Source of the DNA: Corylus avellana
Lineage: Eukaryota; Streptophyta; Magnoliopsida; Fagales; Betulaceae
Length of the DNA: 64,000 nucleotides
Reading direction: 5' to 3'
NCBI RefSeq assembly: GCF_901000735.1
Contig: NC_081550.1
Location: 4,830,112-4,894,111, forward strand
Below, in pieces: positions 35,601 to 48,200 of the stretch. Both the position numbers and the translations under genes were made by a program. The notes under the pieces are model-generated. The model was not told the DNA's origin, made no database searches, and was given only the letters and a program-made list of their open reading frames with translations. Positions within the stretch are counted from its first letter, which is position 1, and the number at the start of each line of letters is the position of its first letter.

Positions 35601-38600
35601 AAAATACAAAATAAAATACAAAGATTTATGTAATTCCCTCAACATGAGGTACATCCACAGTTTGCACACAAGTTCTACCATAACGAAGAAAATAGAGTAC
35701 AAAGCCAGCCATTTCTGATGGCTAATGACAGTATATATTGTTCTACACAATCAAGAGTACTAATAATACCCCCTCACGAATGTTTGGACACTGCATGCTC
35801 TCAGTGGCCTCTGGTCTCCGAATGCTCAGGTCTAACTACTACCAACCAAACATCAGACTCTACAAATACAACAAGCTAACCCCTTATAGATAACAAATTT
35901 TATTCCAACCATGCCTCTCTCACTCTCTCTCTCCTCCCTTCTCTTTCCCTTACTTTTCATTCTTACGGTTTTCTTGTTTGGGTTCACTGGCAGTTTACCA
36001 TTCTGTGAATCTCTCTTCTTTTATGCTGTAAACGTATATCATGATTTTGGGTATATGAAATCCAATCCATTTCTCATTTCAATAGAGGCCCAAAGAGTAT
36101 AAGTCCCAAATAAGACTGCTTGCTTAATGCATGGGACAAGTGTAGATGAAATTCTTGCTTGACGCATGACACAGTTCTAATCATAGCCCTACTTTTATTC
36201 TTTTGCAGACATGGATCAGAAGTTCCTACACTACAGATTGCATTTCAATACACAGTTGTAGTGCCCCCTGAGGAACTCTCACATTCGGGATTGGATTCTG
36301 CAACTAGGTATGATTGATCCCACGGAACAGCTGTTGATAAACTTACAGACATTCGTGTTTTCTTGTTTCAGATGAATGGACCAAACATCTAAATTATTTA
36401 CTATTGGATATCAACTATTAGTTTGCAGTGCTAATTAGATAATTACTTAATTTCTTAGGTGGGAGACCTGTGAGTATTTGACTGTGATCCATGTTTTTGC
36501 CATTAGCTGAATCTCAACGGTGTTTCTTTCAGGCCTTGTAGAATATGCCTTTAAGCTGGCTTCTTGCGTGATCATCTACTCATTCAAACCCCTCTTGAAC
36601 ACCAAATTCTAGAACCCTAAGGTCACAAGTTAAGCTTTTGATTGTGTACCAAGATATTTTGACCTATAGAGGAAGCAAGATGTCGAAGCAAAGATTGTAA
36701 TCACATATAATTATTCTTCTTAAGGCACTCTTATCCCCCTTTGTTTTCATCTACATTGTCGGCACACTACCATATAGGGACTAAAAGTTGAAATTTGTTG
36801 GGTACCTTCAGAATATTCCTCTCATTTTTCATTGCCTCCCTTGATATTTTCAATATTGATCATTGCATTGAGCTGAAGAAATTACATTGAGGCATGAGGA
36901 GATTTGTGATTGGTTTTGAGGAAGACTGCAATTCTTAATGGCATTCTCTCCAGTTTGTTATGGTTTTGCTCTATAGGTTGTTAACTCATCTCTATTGGTC
37001 TATGTATTTGTGCCTTAGTAGTCACCACATCATGTCTTCTGCTTTTTCTCATAGTTGTTTCTTGTTTCTTAAATTTTTTTCTTTCTTCAAAATCTTGCTT
37101 ATTAAGATAGCTCTTTGAGGGCTTAGCTTGACGCAGTGAATGTTAACGCAGACCGAAGCATTCCCTTAAACGACGACTAAGGATTCGAACTTTGCAATAT
37201 GGAACAGCTCAGAATATTAATGAGCTTTATGATACTGTTGTCCCTGAAGTAGTTCTATCATTACTTGTTCATAAGGTAATTTTCTTAACTGCCCCCGTTA
37301 ATGTTATTTCAATTTTTTTCTTTCATTCTTCTTGATTTTCTACTTCATTGTACCACGGAAAATTTCAATGAAAATTGTCCTAGCACTTGTGTTGTTTCTT
37401 TTCAAGTAATTAAGTGGACTCCAAGATTTGAGTGGTGTAAAATACTGAGAGAGTTTTCAACAAGAATGATTTGTTCACCAAATTGCACCAACTTTATAAA
37501 GGTCACAGAATACAAAATAGTTTCACAGTAGAAAATAAGAGAACGTTATCTACCCTTCTACTCAACATTCTCAGCACTTGTTGACTAATAAATATTATTT
37601 GCTTTGTAGGTTATAGTGGCCTCTTTAGAGCAAGGGGTTAGGGAGGGCAGGATGTTGCTACACGATTGGCTGGTGATCCTCACAGCTCAGTATAACGATG
37701 CTTATAAAATTGTTCAGTACAAGAATGGAAGTCCTATAACTACTCAGATTGATGTCTCATTCTCACAATGCCCACAACTACAGCCCTTACCTCGCTTGGT
37801 TTTTGCTTTGCTTCGAAATCCTCTTCTCCGTTTCCATGAAGAAGGTGTTCACCCAGACTACCGTATCTACTTGCAATGCCTTTTCAGGTAATTGGTGCTC
37901 ATATCCATATTTTTCCAACTTTTCTAACCTCGGGTAATTGAACAGCTATTTAGTATCCTATATGTCATACAAAAAATAGAAAATGGGATGATTGTCCTTA
38001 AATCATATCCAATGAATTCTTAGTTTAGCATTTATGTCGATTGTGGGGGAAGATCAAATGTTTGGTCGCACTTTGCCTGACCTTGGTGTCCACTTTGGCA
38101 TCGTTATTGTATTCTATTCACTGTGATCTGAGTTCTACATTAAGTTATATATATGTTAAAATTTATATTTATGATGCCTTGAAGAATCACTCGTGTAATT
38201 TTCTTTGTTCAGAAATTAATTGTGCAATTCATTTTTGTAAAATTTGTGTTGCAGTGCATTGGAACCAAGCTCCCTTCACCGTGCCGTGTATCCGATGCTG
38301 CTGTCATATTCTACTCCAGATAAACAAGCATATCCGCGCCACTCATTGAATCGTGCTGCACTGTTTACGAGTGGTAGTCCGATATTTTTCCTTGATGCAT
38401 TTACAACTCTTATTGTGTTCTATTCTTCAACAGCGGACCCGTCACTTCCTTTTCCTCCTCCTCATGACTGTAAGTTTATTTCACTTGTTGCTCCTTTCCT
38501 AGAAAAGTGATAGCTGCTCTGGGTTCAAATGATTGTAGTTGTGCTTAACTTTTTAATACAAATTACATCTCAGGTCTGTTGCGGAAGAGTATTAACAAAT

Positions 38601-38785
38601 TAAAGCAAGAAAGATGCATCACTCCCAAACTCATATTTATCAGGGGAGGGCAGGATGATGCCACAGTTTTTGAGAACTATCTTATTGAGGAACAGGACGT
38701 TGATGGAAGTGGCCTCACAAGCGTCATGGGTTTTGTTTCCTTCCTGGAAGATATTACACACAGCGTGTTGGAATACATGAAGTAG
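29015..38785 (+). CDS. SEC23D: SEC23-family COPII coat protein, 14 exons, 744 aa
   Basis: Exons: 29015-29342, 29596-29661, 32875-32928, 33014-33186, 33353-33539, 33669-33814, 33892-34046, 34381-34462, 34575-34690, 36209-36307, 37152-37275, 37610-37887, 38255-38469 and 38574-38785. The phases close to 745 codons. SEC23 is the GTPase-activating half of the inner COPII coat that forms vesicles at ER exit sites. Domain order: zinc finger with Cys53, Cys56, Cys73 and Cys76 ([23 protein letters not shown]), trunk ([15 protein letters not shown]), beta barrel, helical domain, and C-terminal gelsolin-like domain ([20 protein letters not shown]). The zinc-finger wording matches the divergent plant clade of Arabidopsis At2g27460 (SEC23D, from memory), reported to act in pollen wall formation, rather than the canonical SEC23. 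The 3.2-kb second intron is swollen by retroelements. The product is certain at family level; the letter D is an inference. Confidence 0.93.
29857..31060. repeat. Tandem duplication, period 605 bp, nearly perfect
   Basis: The block starting GGGGTTTGTTGACTG at 29857 recurs at 30462. I read both copies through and saw no difference, including a 15-A run, until they part after TTTTGGTCTTTCGTTT. The unit covers non-coding intron DNA plus the start of the LINE fragment. Confidence 0.9.
30838..32600 (+). mobile_element. LINE (L1-type) fragment in SEC23 intron 2: reverse transcriptase end and zf-RVT
   Basis: [10 protein letters not shown] (the FADD form of the YADD catalytic box) is at 30838-30849, and an identical copy lies at 30233-30244 in the duplicated unit. 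Then come pieces typical of plant non-LTR reverse transcriptase C-termini ([35 protein letters not shown]). A zf-RVT-like domain follows ([28 protein letters not shown], about 32100-32302). Frameshifts and stops interrupt it, so it is dead. It lies sense to the host gene. Confidence 0.8.
31211..31371 (+). mobile_element. Solo LTR of a small (TRIM-type) retrotransposon inside the LINE
   Basis: This 161-bp segment begins TGTAACATCC, ends GCCACA, and splits the LINE frame between YFMS and FPIPIG-like text. Its body (GGGCCAAGCCCGCACGG, a TATATAAG promoter-like box, GCAATGTGGGA) resembles solo LTRs common in dicot introns. The flanks ATGTC/ATTTA are only a weak target-site match. Confidence 0.6.
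35535..35770 (-). mobile_element. Possible LTR remnant in SEC23 intron 9
   Basis: On the minus strand this reads like the 3' part of a copia-type LTR, ending in TTGAGAAGGGATTTTCTCCC. No internal region or partner LTR was found in this 1.5-kb intron. Confidence 0.3.
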
Positions 38786-39468
38786 AAGGCAAGTACCAGA
38801 AACCCAATCACAGATTTCAATTTCAGGAAAAATAGGTACAGCTTATAATATTCATATTCATCAGGGGTGCTTAAATCAGACAAGGAACAAGTTGAATCTT
38901 GATTCTTTGAACCAGTTCTACTTCAAACTGTTTTTGCCAATCAAGATTTACAAGTTTTATACTAATCATCGAATACAGTGGTGGCTTTTTGCCGGTTGGA
39001 AGCCTCACTGTGCAAATTTTATGGCAGATGACATACTGACTACAACGTCGCAGCATTGAGAATTTTTGTTCAAAACAGGAATATAGTTGAATCAAACTGG
39101 GCAAGGACGAGTTGCTTTTTCTTCAGCTTTTTCTCCTCACAATGCTTGGAAATGAAATTAGTCATTTCATTGAGGAACAGTAGCAATCATTACAATTTCT
39201 TTTTTGTTTGTTTTAGAGAACTTCATCAAAGATTCAATGGCTGAAGTAGGCCGTGATCATGAATAAAGCGCATTGAAAATGCAGCAGTAATAATCCATGC
39301 ACAGAGTTGTTGAAATGTTGTCTGGTTGAAAAAAAAGAAAAAAGAAAAGTAATAGCGTTGGTAATGATAAACACTTTGTTGCACATCGGCATCAGCCTTG
39401 ATATAATTTGTTTAGGGGGATGATTAGGTGGTGAAGTCCTCGAGTGAGGTTTTGATGTCACATTAAGA
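38786..39468. other. SEC23 3' UTR and flank
   Basis: No coding region follows the TAG at 38783-38785. An A-rich run occurs at about 39328-39347. Confidence 0.5.
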
Positions 39469-39603
39469 AGAGTAATGTTATTTAGTAGACTGTTACATAA
39501 CTGTCATATAATTTGATAATGTGATAGTGAAAATCAGCACTCACTATTACGCCATCTCAATTATATGACAGTTGTATAACAATCTGCTTAGTAACATTAC
39601 TCT
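39469..39603. mobile_element. Foldback MITE, 135 bp
   Basis: AGAGTAATGTTATTTAGTAG on the left pairs with AGAGTAATGTTACTAAGCAG from the right; arms of about 45 bases continue to CTGTCATATAATT. This is nearly a full hairpin with a small loop, typical of stowaway-sized MITEs. Confidence 0.8.
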
Positions 39604-41391
39604 ACCATCTTGTCTCAAAAATTTAAGCCTATAGCTTTAGATGAGTAAGGCTTGAATTTCGTGCCACTTGATGGTAGTTGAGATTGTCATATCAATAGTT
39701 GTGAATGTCTTGCACCTTAATCTTGTGTTTTGTGCACACAAGACACAAACTAAAGCCGTTTTAGATTTATTTACATTAACTATTTTTGTTGTCTCAAACA
39801 AAAACTGCATTTTCCACATTAGTGGAACACTAGGAATCCAAGACACCACTTAACCCTTGTAATGTATCCAATATAGGATTCCAATAGAAAATGATCAAAT
39901 TTCCCAACCAAATTTGGATCCAAAATGAAGTCGAACATTGTCATTATAATAGTATTTATCAAGGAAAGGCTGGAGAGGAAGCAAAACCCTCAAAGAATGA
40001 GTGGTTTTGCCTCTTTGTCTGCTCCTTCCAATGAAATAAAAAGAAAATATTTAACAAAAGAGGGAGAGCAAAATTCAATCGTCATCAAGAAACTAGAAAC
40101 ATTGGATTTTAAAATCCAATTGGTTGTGGGAGAAGTTTTCCTTTTCTTTTTTTTTTTTTCAAAAATAGTAAATTGTAATCCTAATTCATGATGGAAATAA
40201 AACTCTAATTATATATTCTAGAGAATTTGGCCAAGTAATGAGAGGGGTACAGGTTTCGAAATGTCCAAGCAAATAGGCTCCGTACCTTAGGCAACCCAAG
40301 AACCAACTCGGACATCCAAATACCCGCACCTCGTTTCTAACTCTTCGTCTGAATTTCATGAATCTAAATCTATTTGCCAAAGTATGATTTTTTTTTATTT
40401 TTTATTTTTTTAACTATTTGATAATGAGGTTACACAATGAAGTAATATTCTCATTCCCCCATCCCATCTTTTTTTTATGCAAGCGGACAAGACACCTAAG
40501 AACTTTACATAAAAAAATATTCCTTTTTGTTTGTTTGTTTTTTAGCATAGAAAAATTATATTAACTCTATGAATAGATAGAAAAGACACACATCCAATGT
40601 TTTTATATGAAGTAGGCTGAGGCTAATGAATGGCCACTTGCTCCCAAGTACATTCCAAATTTCCCAAGCATTCAAAAAAAAAAAAAAAAAAAAATCTTTT
40701 AACTCTATGACTAGACAGAAAAGACGTTATCATGGATAGATTTTCTTTTAAAACACGTTAACGAACAAATTGAGTTTTTGTTGAAGCACTTTTTTGGAAT
40801 AGCACGTTCTTTTAAAACACATTACCAAACAAATCGAGTTTTGTTGAAGCACTTTTTGGAATAGTACAACGCGAAGAAGTACCTGCAATTTATACTGTTT
40901 AAATCTCTCATATGTGGCTCCCACTTGGTCACCTATTATTTCTTTCATTTGATTAGAATGAAAAAACCCCATATGTAACACTTTTCTTCTTATTGGCTTA
41001 AAAAAAAAAAAAAAAAATCATATTCCAACAACTTGCCCATTTTCAAAAAAAAGTTCATTATTGCCTCGGAATTTATGTACTCCATTATAGTCTATAATAG
41101 CCATGCTTAGCCTTATTTTACTAAGTATTAACTAGTATGATTGAGATTGCGTTTAAAAAATATAGTTTTTAAGTCAAAAATCATTTTTTTAACAAAAGTT
41201 TTATTTTTAAGCTTTTTGGATTACGTTAGAGAGCTTAAAATGTACTTTTAGTACCTAAAAAGTTGTGCCGAACAAAAGCTAATATGTTTCGTAAAAATTT
41301 CAAAAAGTACTTATTTGACTTTTTTATTCTAAAAATAATCAAAACACACTTAAAACTTTTGCCAAAAGTGCGTTTTAGTTATTTTTGGGTT
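39604..41391. other. Spacer, with a 64-bp tandem repeat at 40746-40872
   Basis: Two copies of a unit beginning TCTTTTAAAACACRTTA and ending TTTTTGGAATAG lie side by side. The rest is AT-rich spacer with poly-A runs at about 40675-40694 and 41001-41017. Open frames have no domains. Confidence 0.55.
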
Positions 41392-41399
41392 CTTAAAAG

Positions 41400-41910
41400 A
41401 GATTGGGATCCCCTGCAATAGTGAAAAATTGCCCAAAGATTTTTTTTCAAATTCTAACCATTTACTCTCATCTAATAGCCAGAAATCCACCACGTGTCCC
41501 ATCCAATATAAAATCAAATATTAAAAAATAAAAATAATTATTAAAAAATATGGGGTGATTCGGCCACCTCAGTTCAGCCTTAGGGGTAGCTTCAGCCACC
41601 CTTTAGGGCCCTAGGGGGTGGATCGGCCACCCCCTAGGCCAAACCCATAAATCAAATTTATGGGTTTAGCCCTAGGGAGTGACCGAAGCCACCTCCAATC
41701 GGTCTTTGGGGGTGGCTGAGTTGGGGTGGCCAAACCACCCCATATTTTTTGATAATTATTTTTATTTTTTAAAAAATAATAATATTTTATTATTTTATAT
41801 TGGATGGGACACATGGTGGATTTATGGCTGTTGGATGAGAATGAATGACAAGATTTGAAAAAAAAAAATCCTTGGGCAATTTTATCACTATTGCTGGGTA
41901 TCCCAATCCC
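41400..41910. mobile_element. Mutator-like foldback element, 511 bp, perfect 8-bp target-site duplication
   Basis: The ends AGATTGGGATCCCC and GGGATTGGGATACC (right end reversed) begin inverted arms that run almost to the centre. CTTAAAAG flanks at 41392-41399 and 41911-41918. The interior 41555-41745 is GC-rich (GGCCACC, CCTAGGG, AACCCATAAAT and their complements), a second palindrome nested in AT-rich arms. The minus open frame within it is an artefact of the repeat. Confidence 0.85.
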
Positions 41911-42065
41911 CTTAAAAGCACTTTCAATTTTTTTTACCAAACATGTACTTTTTTTCTTTTTCTTTTTTTCAAACGAACTTTTTGAGTGGTAAATAAATTA
42001 AGTAATAAATTTTGATAGATAATCTTAATTGTTTATGACTAAAATAATAAATGTCACATGAACCT

Positions 42066-42203
42066 TCAAATGAAATGGAAAATATTCATTTAGTGTAAAA
42101 TGAAGAGTAATATTGTAAATTGTGTCCTTAAACTTTAATGTTAAGACAATATTACCCATCATTTTACATTAAATAAATATTTTTTATTTCAAGTGAAATG
42201 GAG
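42066..42203. repeat. Small AT-rich foldback
   Basis: AATGAAATGG...AATATTCATTTAGTGTAAAA on the left and the reversed right side (AATATTTATTTAATGTAAAA) pair around AGTAATATTG/GGTAATATTG. A further partial copy of GGTAATATTGTAAATTGYGT follows at 42230. Origin is unclear; probably a MITE remnant. Confidence 0.5.
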
Positions 42204-42599
42204 GGATCCTATTCCGTTCAGTTTATAAGGGTAATATTGTAAATTGCGTCCCTAATATTAGCTGTAGTTCCCTAAAAAAAAATTATTGTTACAACAATTT
42301 TTAATGCTTAAAAAATATTAATAATAATTGTAATTAAATTAATGCTTTATTGGCAAAAGCAATACGCAGAAAATCTAATTCATGCTCATTCATGAAATCC
42401 GAATTCCATCTCTACCCCTCTCATCCGCATAGCATTCTCTAAGGTGGATGGTCATTTGGTAATATGAAATTAGAATCTGTAATTAGTTGAATCCCCCTCC
42501 ATCATAATGGGAGATTTACAGACTCTGACTACTCTGCTCTAGGGTTCCTAAACCCATCAAGAAGCTGTGCAATAATTCTTTCTTTTACAACGTACCAAC

Positions 42600-42699
42600 A
42601 TTTTGATCACGCTATCCATTACGAATTTCGCTTTCACTTCGCTCTCCTAACTTTTACAGCAAAAAAAATTAGTCTCCGCAGATAGCTTCTGCTTCTCGG
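42600..42699 (+). other. Probable non-coding first exon of the hnRNP-Q-like gene
   Basis: The region ends GCTTCTCG followed by GTACACTCTC, a plausible donor. An acceptor CTTCACAG precedes TTGCCTGCAAG at about 44345, 34 bases before the ATG. This implies a 5' UTR intron of about 1.6 kb. A (CT)n run starts the intron at about 42705. Confidence 0.4.
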
Positions 42700-44378
42700 T
42701 ACACTCTCTCTCTCTCTCTCTCTCTCTAGAATTCTTACTCAAATGTGGTCTTCTAGTACAGCCTTGCACAGTAAAATTCTTTTTTACATTTGTCTTTTTC
42801 GTTTTTCATTTGTTATTTATTTTTCGTATTTGTTTGATTTATGGGCGGTATAATGTTTTTCTGTGTTTTGTTGAAAGTGAAGGCTAATTGAGCGTAGTGT
42901 CATTAGATATGAGTTGGGTTTTTGAGCATATCAACTGGGCTTGCCAAAATTTGGACCTTTATTTTGTTTGTTTGGTGTGTGCTGTTTCATGAGCTTGGTG
43001 AAATGCAAAAACATTGACCTCCTATGAAGAGCTCCTGAAGTGATTGGAGTTGTAATTGTTTGATTCTGATTTCTGTGTTTTTGTCTGTGTTCCAAATAGT
43101 ATAATTTGCTTACTTTTTGGGTAGGTTGAATTCCCTTTCCCAGTTCAATAGGAATTGAAAATAGAAGGACATGATTTTTTTGATAAGTAAAATAGAAGGA
43201 TAAACGACCATGGTTATTATGTGCTCTTAATCTCCTCTTATAGTGTTTCTTACAGGCAAAACCGGAATTAATACGAATTTATTTTCTATACGGATTTTAT
43301 ATTGAAGGTTCAAGTTTTCTTTACAAAACCTATGTTCTTTCGCCAGGTCAATGTTCTCCTTTAATACAAATGCAAGAAATCCACAAATGAAAATCACTTC
43401 AATGAACTTTTTTATATATGAAATAAATTCAAACACAGTGTAGAAATAGACATTCCATCGTCCGCCTATGTTGCAGCCCCCTGACAACACCCCTCTCCCC
43501 TGTAACATTTTTAGTAAGACCAATAGTCTAAATAATGGGTTAGTTACACATATCTTTGGAGATATTCCAAGAAGGTTGTTTTTTTTTTTTTTTTTCACTG
43601 TGTTCTGGTTTTGTTAAACATGTCTGTAATGTCCATCCCAAATACCTGATCTCAGATCTTTTGTGTACATTTAATGCAGGAAGGTGCACAAATCGGTATG
43701 TTTATTTGGAACTGATATTATTTTCTGAGATTGGACAATTTTTGTCTTTCTTATCCTTTTTGTTTCAGCAGTCTCATTCCTTTTATATCTCAATGTCTCT
43801 TAAGCAAAACCCTGGATACTTCTTTTAGGTTTGTTGTGTCACCTTGGGTTACCATGAAGCGGTATAATTGTTTCCGTATATAAATCTATTATCCATAATA
43901 TATTTCCTTTACTTCTTATTTGCTGCTTCTCTGGTATTCTTAGATTCTGTGGGGGTTCTATACACCCTTTGAATAAAGATAGGGAAAGGCTTTTTTTCCT
44001 GTATGTTTTTCTACAGCAGTCTTATTCTGATTCAAGAAATTCAATATTTGATATTTTGCACCACCTTCATGATCCTTAAAAGTATCATTCAGAAATCTCT
44101 TTTACCGCTCTTTGTTAGTGCTGCTACTAATATTATCTTTATCCCATTGGTAAAAGTCTTTCACATTGCAACCCCCTTTGAGTCTTATCTAGTCACATGT
44201 GTTCAGTTGAAATTCATACCCTTTTGACCAAAAACAATGGAGTTCATACTCTGCTATTCCTTATGGCCTTTCATTTTGTTTCCTCCTTTCGATATATGTA
44301 TACTTCTTCCCATGAATTCTTCTGGCCTCTGTGCCTTCTTCACAGTTGCCTGCAAGCTTGTTTCGTTAGATACATAAG

Positions 44379-45252
44379 ATGCCACGGACAAAGGCAACTG
44401 CATTATCTGCTGCTAAGCCAGTTGAACCTGAAAAGCCTAGTGAGCCTGAAAAGCAAGTAGAGTCTGAAGAGAAGGTTGAGCTTGATGAAGACAATGATCC
44501 TGAGGAGGAGGAGATGGAAGAAGAGGTTGAGTATGAAGAAGTAGAGGAAGAAGAGGAAGTTGAAGAAATTGAAGAAGAGGTCGAAGAAGAAGAAGAGGAG
44601 GTGGAAGAAGTAGAAGAGGAGGATTCTGATAATGCCAATGGAGCTGATGCGCAGAAAAGCCTTACTGGTGGTGAGATAAAGTTTGAAGATGAGGATGAGA
44701 AGAACAAGCATGCTGAACTTCTTTCCCTTCCTCCGCATGGTTCTGAAGTATATATAGGTGGCATTCCCCATGATGCTTCAGACGAGGGTTTGAGGGTATT
44801 TTGTGAATCTGTAGGAGAAGTTACAGAGGTTAGCTTCATTTTCTATATATAAAGTAACCTTTAGTGTGCCGTTCTAAAGATTATTCCAATAACATAATGT
44901 TCTGTGACAACAGGTTCGAATTATGAAAGGCAAAGATTCAGGTGAGAACAAGGGTTTTGCATTTGTGACCTTTAGAAGTGCAGAATTAGCTTCTAAAGCC
45001 ATTGATGAGCTGAATAATGCTGAATTTAAGGTAACATAACTTCTTGTGCACCAATTTGTTATTGCCTATTCCCCACATAACTGGAATCATTTAATGGAAA
45101 GTTATTGAATTTAACATAAAATATTGATAGCTAAAATATTAAGATAAGTCATTCTTAGACCTTTTTTATTTGTGTTCTTTTAACATTTGCTTATGGCTGT
45201 TTGCTATTATTTATGTACGCTGCAATTGTTAGATGCTTTTGTGTTAACTCTA

Positions 45253-45289
<37 letters not shown>

Positions 45290-48200
45290 CAGGGTAAAAA
45301 GATAAAATGTTCAACATCTCAAGCAAAGCACCGTTTGTTCATCGGTAATGTTCCTAGAAGCTGGGGAGAGGGGGATCTAAGGAAAGTTGTCACAGATATT
45401 GGGCCTGGAGTGACTGCTGTGGATCTGGTTAAGGTCAGTGTGGAGTAGTAATGAATCTTTATGGTAGTTGTAATTGTCTTTGTTTTCATTTTTGTTTGTT
45501 TTTATTTTTTTTATTTTCTAAATTCTCGGTGCTTCTGAAAAACTTATGTTTTACCACAGCTACTGGTTTGGAACTATATTTGGGTTACAAGTGTCTTGCA
45601 CTCATTTTATTATACTCTTGGTCACAGGACATAAAGAACACAAGCAATAACCGGGGCTTTGCTTTTGTTGACTACTATAACCATGCGTGTGCTGAGTATT
45701 CGAGGCAGAAGATGATGAATCCAAAATTTAAGCTAGGTGATAATGCTCCAACTGTGAGCTGGGCTGACCCCAAAAATGCTGATTCTTCTGCTGCTTCACA
45801 GGTCTTGTTTAGTTGTTCTTTTTTCTTTTTCTTTCTTTATAAACATTAATAGCTTTCTGTTTTGTCCAAGTTTGAGGACCATCTATGGCAGTTTATGTAA
45901 CAGGAATGTTAATGCCATTGTCAATGTTTGATGTTGGTGAATTGCAAAAGCTACAAAAGTTTCTTCTTCCTTTTTCTTTTTTTTTATTATTTTTATTATT
46001 ATTATTATTATTATTTTTTTTTTTGTGGTTTTGGATAATGGTCTACAAGTGGCCGTCTCAGTTTGCAGTAGAAATTGTAGATGTTATTGTTCATTAGAGC
46101 TGTAGGAGTTGCATGCAATGGCATTGCTGCTTCTATAAATACACAGTTAGGAAAATAACAAGGAATTGATGCCTGATAAATTAGACTAATCAATCAACTG
46201 GTTATCCCCCTTGATGTTTTTGGTAACCCTGATGATGAACTTGATGAGGTGACTCTAATGGGATCACATACACTTATAGTATTGTACTACCAATGATCCG
46301 TGCCTGGTTCACATGATTTTCTTTGTTTAGTTGTTTGAATGCATTTGGCATTATCCTCTATCACTCTAAACTAGTTTTCTCACCTAGTGGTTATTATCAA
46401 ATTTTGTTGTAGTTTATTGTTAGGGCCTTGCTCTTGAAAAATTTAACCTTGTCTTATACAGGTGAAGGCTGTATATGTGAAGAATTTACCAAAGAATGTA
46501 TCCCAAGACCAGTTAAAGAAGCTGTTTGAACATCATGGGAAAATTACAAAAGTGGTTCTGCCACCAGCAAAATCTGGACAGGAAAAAAGTAGAATTGGTT
46601 TTGTTCATTTTGGAGAGAGGTCAAGTGCTATGAAGGCACTGAAGAATACTGAAAAATACGAACTAGATGGTGATCATTGCTTTAGTTTCTTAGTGTGTGT
46701 TGCTTTTCTGAATACAATCAAATTAGTCATACCTGTTGCTTGGGATTGTTTTGATTTCAGGCCAAGTTTTGGAGTGTTCTCTTGCAAAACCACAGGCAGA
46801 TCAAAAGTCTGGAGGATCAAATTCACAGAAGTCAGGATTGCTTCCAAGTTATCCCCCTCGTGCTGGTTATGGTTTGGTCGGCAGTCCCTATGGTGCTCTT
46901 GGTGCAGGATATGGTGCTGCAGGTTTTGCACAGGTGAGAAATGTTGAAATGTGTTATGTCACTCATCTATGTGTTTTTGTTTTTATCAGATTAATATTTA
47001 TGTAGATGATGTCCTTCAGACACCTTGTTCATGAGCTTTCATGCTTTAGCTTCTTCTACATGAATTAACTGCTGCCTTTGTAAGTTACTTTTGGCCCTTG
47101 CCTGATAGATATGCTTTCACGCCATCCTAATGTGCTGTTTGTTGATAAATATCAAATGTACAATCTTTATTTTTTGCATATGTTTGTTATACAAGTATGG
47201 CTATGGGTGTTGGTGTATTTAGGTGCTGTGGTGCTTCTGGCCTCATGCCAGGTGCTATTGATGCATTGCGTATTTCCTTGCCTTGGCTTCAAGCCTTAGT
47301 GAGGGCTCAGAGTGCCTTGGACAACTTTATATGAAGAATATGCATATAATATGAAGTTCTTTAATATTGTGCCTTCATTGGTCTTATTATTGTAAAAAAA
47401 GTGATTTATAATCATCGTGAACTCCTGTTTATTTATTTATTTTTTCGTTTTTTAACCCCCACCCAAAAAAAGAGAGGATTATAGATAAGGATGATAAGCA
47501 TGGATCTTTGTAAGTTGGGGTGTCCAAGCATCCAACACACATTGAACAAGTGATCACCGCTGACATGCCTTGGACATACACTGCATGGCTAACTGTGTAC
47601 TGGGGCTAGACAGAACTTGCATATGCCATGGACAGGGTCTGGAAGGATTGTAGACAGATTGGGCCAGTTGGTAACATCTACTGTAAAAAATGAGGTTCTT
47701 TATGTAATGTATTAGGTATTTATAGGAATTTCATAGAAACAAATATATACCTTCAGTAAATGAGGTTCTTCATTTGATTTTAAAAGGATGGGGATTTTTA
47801 GGAAAGAAACAGAAGACAAGGATAAGAATCAATGTTGACTAAAAAATGGAAAAGCAAGAGAGATGGAGAGAAAATGAAGGGAGAAGTCGCTCTTTTCTTC
47901 TTGTGTGCTGAAGAAACGAGAATAAGAGCGCTGAGGGAATGGAGAGAGGGATCATCAAGGCAGATCCCTCTTTTTTTATCCAAAGTGCCTGTTTGTAGTC
48001 TTTGTGATACCCTAGAACCAAGGACGTTCCAGAATCTTTTTCCAATGGATGCTAGTCAATGCTTAAATTCATATTTTGTTCACGAAATACTTAACACAAA
48101 AAATTGAATAAATTAAGCTAATACATACTATACATGCTTTGCTTTAGAATGCCACAGCAACAAATTTCACTTATCTTGTTTACTTCTTACATTTGTAAGC

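Noticed and set aside
41611..41940. 109-residue minus-strand open frame with a PTQPPPKTDW-like segment
   Set aside because: It lies inside the 511-bp foldback element and reads its palindromic core; no family resemblance or splice context.
44366..44839. 157-residue Ser-rich open frame on the minus strand
   Set aside because: It is the antisense shadow of the Glu-rich first exon of the hnRNP-Q-like gene; GAA/GAG read backwards gives TTC/CTC, and shifted frames give Ser codons.
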